Virus record (IMG/VR): IMGVR_UViG_3300036719_000885 | Span: 1-50,252 of that record | Length of the DNA: 50,252 nucleotides | Strand: one strand, 5' to 3' | Source: a virus | Shown here: piece after piece, positions 50,052 through 50,252 of the stretch | Position numbering within the stretch: the stretch's first letter is position 1 | Layout of the letters: each line of letters begins with the position of its first letter | Notes under the pieces: generated by a model | What the model was told of the DNA's origin: nothing | What the model saw: the letters and a program-made list of their open reading frames with translations, nothing else | The model's database searches: none | Program-made: the position numbers and the translations under genes

Positions 50052-50252
50052 ACTACTTGGCGGCGGCCTCCTGGGCTCCATCTTCGGCGGTTTGTTCAGG
50101 CTTGCCCCTGAAGTCCTGAAGTTTTTGGACAAGAAGAACGAGCGCCAGCACGAGTTATCCATGTTCCAACTCCAAACCGACCTCGAAAAAATGAGGGGCG
50201 AGTTCAAGATGGAGGAAAAGTATGTTGACTACAGCATTCAACAAATGGACAC
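50044..50252 (+). CDS. Membrane-associated late protein (3' partial)
   Basis: Starts at an ATG that overlaps the previous stop and runs off the window. The visible 69 codons begin MFELLGGGLLGSIFGGLFRL, a Gly-rich hydrophobic segment, then a charged helix (KFLDKKNERQHELSMFQLQT, EKMRGEFKMEEKYVDYSI). Related phage proteins are often about 270 residues long; a 3-span holin of gene-transfer-agent type is one possibility. Confidence 0.6.
   Translation, partial: MFELLGGGLLGSIFGGLFRLAPEVLKFLDKKNERQHELSMFQLQTDLEKMRGEFKMEEKYVDYSIQQMD

Overview
The window is a stretch of a tailed double-stranded DNA phage genome, or a closely related prophage. The terminase pair, portal, capsid genes, P22 gp4-like head-tail adaptor, tail-fibre genes and virion lytic transglycosylase show this. 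No tail sheath, tail tube, tape-measure or baseplate gene is recognisable, so a podovirus-like, short-tailed virion is the best guess. The small-gene families (EPVAW proteins, SLRDYFAAKAMQ proteins, the MAHFAKLD protein) suggest a Gram-negative, possibly aquatic, host. The host itself cannot be read from the sequence. No tRNA, CRISPR array, insertion sequence or integrase was seen. No DNA polymerase, stand-alone endolysin or spanin was recognised; these may lie outside the window or be beyond recognition by eye.

Layout. (1) 3-6199, plus strand: late virion genes. They are a Gly-Thr-repeat protein cut by the window edge, two probable internal or ejection proteins, and a transglycosylase-domain protein. 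(2) 12200-6183, minus strand: an early block in two transcription units. The first (12200-9670) has an SSB-like protein with a DDDIPF tail, a RecB/Cas4-like nuclease and small proteins, and ends at an intrinsic terminator. The second (9543-6183) carries about a dozen tiny overlapping genes and ends with a fucosyltransferase-like gene that converges on the late genes. (3) 12201-12570: a divergent intergenic region with palindromic operator candidates, direct-repeat arrays and promoters. (4) 12571-21490, plus strand: a Cro-like repressor, a DUF1376 replication protein, a DnaB-like helicase, RusA, a Ref-like HNH nuclease and many small accessory genes. (5) 21612-50252, plus strand: the late block. 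In order it holds TerS, TerL, two very large polyvalent proteins, portal, GroES-like co-chaperonin, scaffold, capsid and decoration proteins, gp4-like adaptor, about 10 kb of fibre genes including an S74 self-cleaving fibre, and small membrane proteins that may be holins. Layouts (1) and (5) read in the same direction and probably join outside the window.

Four transcription units share one leader design: a TTGACA-type promoter (only an extended -10 in one copy), a small 5-bp-stem hairpin, then a GAGAAAnnGGAGAAA ribosome-binding site. A short Lys/Gly-Gly motif (K-x-G-G-x-V/I/L) recurs in several otherwise unrelated late proteins, often at domain boundaries or C-termini. These two patterns, together with the large polyvalent proteins, are the least explained features here. 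All functional names are from motif reading by eye; no database search was run.
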